Origin: Arsukibacterium indicum | Lineage (GTDB): Bacteria; Pseudomonadota; Gammaproteobacteria; Enterobacterales; Alteromonadaceae | Reading direction: 5' to 3' | DNA length: 64,000 nt | Assembly: GCF_019100565.1 (NCBI RefSeq) | Contig: NZ_JAHRID010000002.1 | Coordinates: forward strand, 124,001 to 188,000 | Notes under the pieces: generated by a model | What the model saw: the letters and a program-made list of their open reading frames with translations, nothing else | The model's database searches: none | What the model was told of the DNA's origin: nothing | Shown here: positions 63,945-64,000 of the stretch, piece after piece | Layout of the letters: each line of letters opens with the position of its first letter | Numbering within the stretch: position 1 is the first letter of the stretch | Translations under genes and position numbers: made by a program

Positions 63945-64000
63945 TCAGTCTTTATCGCTCATAGCATCAAGCAGAGTTTCTGACAGCTCTTCCGGCGTGA
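63945..64000 (-). CDS. C-terminus of an unidentified gene
   Basis: On the minus strand the end of the window reads TPEELSETLLDAMSDKD then TGA at 63945-63947. It is too short to identify; acidic, helical. Listed because it converges on ldhA and looks like a normal C-terminus. Confidence 0.4.
   Translation of the reverse strand, partial: TPEELSETLLDAMSDKD

Noticed and set aside
1-64000. tRNA, rRNA, CRISPR, prophage or insertion sequence
   Set aside because: I found no cloverleaf, no spaced identical repeats, no transposase, integrase or phage structural gene.

Overview
The window reads as a chromosome segment of a free-living, aerobic, aquatic gammaproteobacterium of the Alteromonas/Shewanella/Rheinheimera kind. 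The reasons are the liu and ivd branched-chain amino acid catabolic operons in the gene order known from Shewanella, a rhombosortase, a PEP-CTERM-type surface protein, an ExaC-type aldehyde dehydrogenase, and moderate GC with dense, short-gapped operons. The genus is an inference. I see no rRNA, tRNA, CRISPR array, prophage or insertion sequence.

Layout. 1-2.5 kb (minus): NatAB-like ABC exporter (NatB cut by the window edge) behind a DUF3025 gene. 2.7-4.4 kb: asnB. 4.5-8.5 kb (plus): a secreted beta-propeller-like protein, then a four-gene unit of a minimal J-domain protein and three unrecognised proteins. 8.5-12.7 kb (minus): BASS and TSUP transporters, then a MoxR ATPase/VWA protein pair. 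12.8-20.8 kb: cysK, a lipoprotein, an enoyl-CoA isomerase-like protein, gamma-glutamyltransferase, rhombosortase, a class-I amidotransferase/amidoligase pair and an MFS transporter. 20.8-29.4 kb: a surface polysaccharide locus with two divergent operons (GT4, WecG-type GT, GT2, Wzy/WaaL-like, DUF218 on minus; WecA-like, Wzx-like, pyruvyl transferase on plus).

29.4-42.3 kb is an accessory stretch: a response regulator with a helical repeat-type C-terminus, a secreted tandem OB-fold-like protein, a signal peptidase I, a PEP-CTERM-type protein with a possible sigma-54 promoter, AraC regulator plus exaC, a putative pore-forming toxin with two tandem immunity-like membrane proteins (the second broken by a 5-bp duplication), an NTF2-like protein and two tandem secreted Sel1 paralogues.

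42.5-59.6 kb is one metabolic island. The minus operon (ivdA, mmsA, ivdC, ivdD, ivdE, mmsB, ivdG) degrades valine and isoleucine acyl-CoAs. The plus operon (liuR, liuABCDE and a two-subunit CoA transferase) takes isovaleryl-CoA from leucine to acetoacetate and acetyl-CoA. Both leave a shared intergenic region that carries LiuR-like boxes. The wide gaps inside these operons hold long stem-loop repeats, four of which share a core. 59.7-64 kb: an exported M17 aminopeptidase, a beta-hydroxyacid dehydrogenase, glutathione peroxidase, D-lactate dehydrogenase and the tail of one more gene.

The best candidates for something new are the toxin/double-immunity locus (37.8-39.6 kb), the J-domain operon (5.9-8.5 kb), the amidoligase pair beside GGT and rhombosortase (15-19.5 kb), and the stem-loop family inside the catabolic operons.
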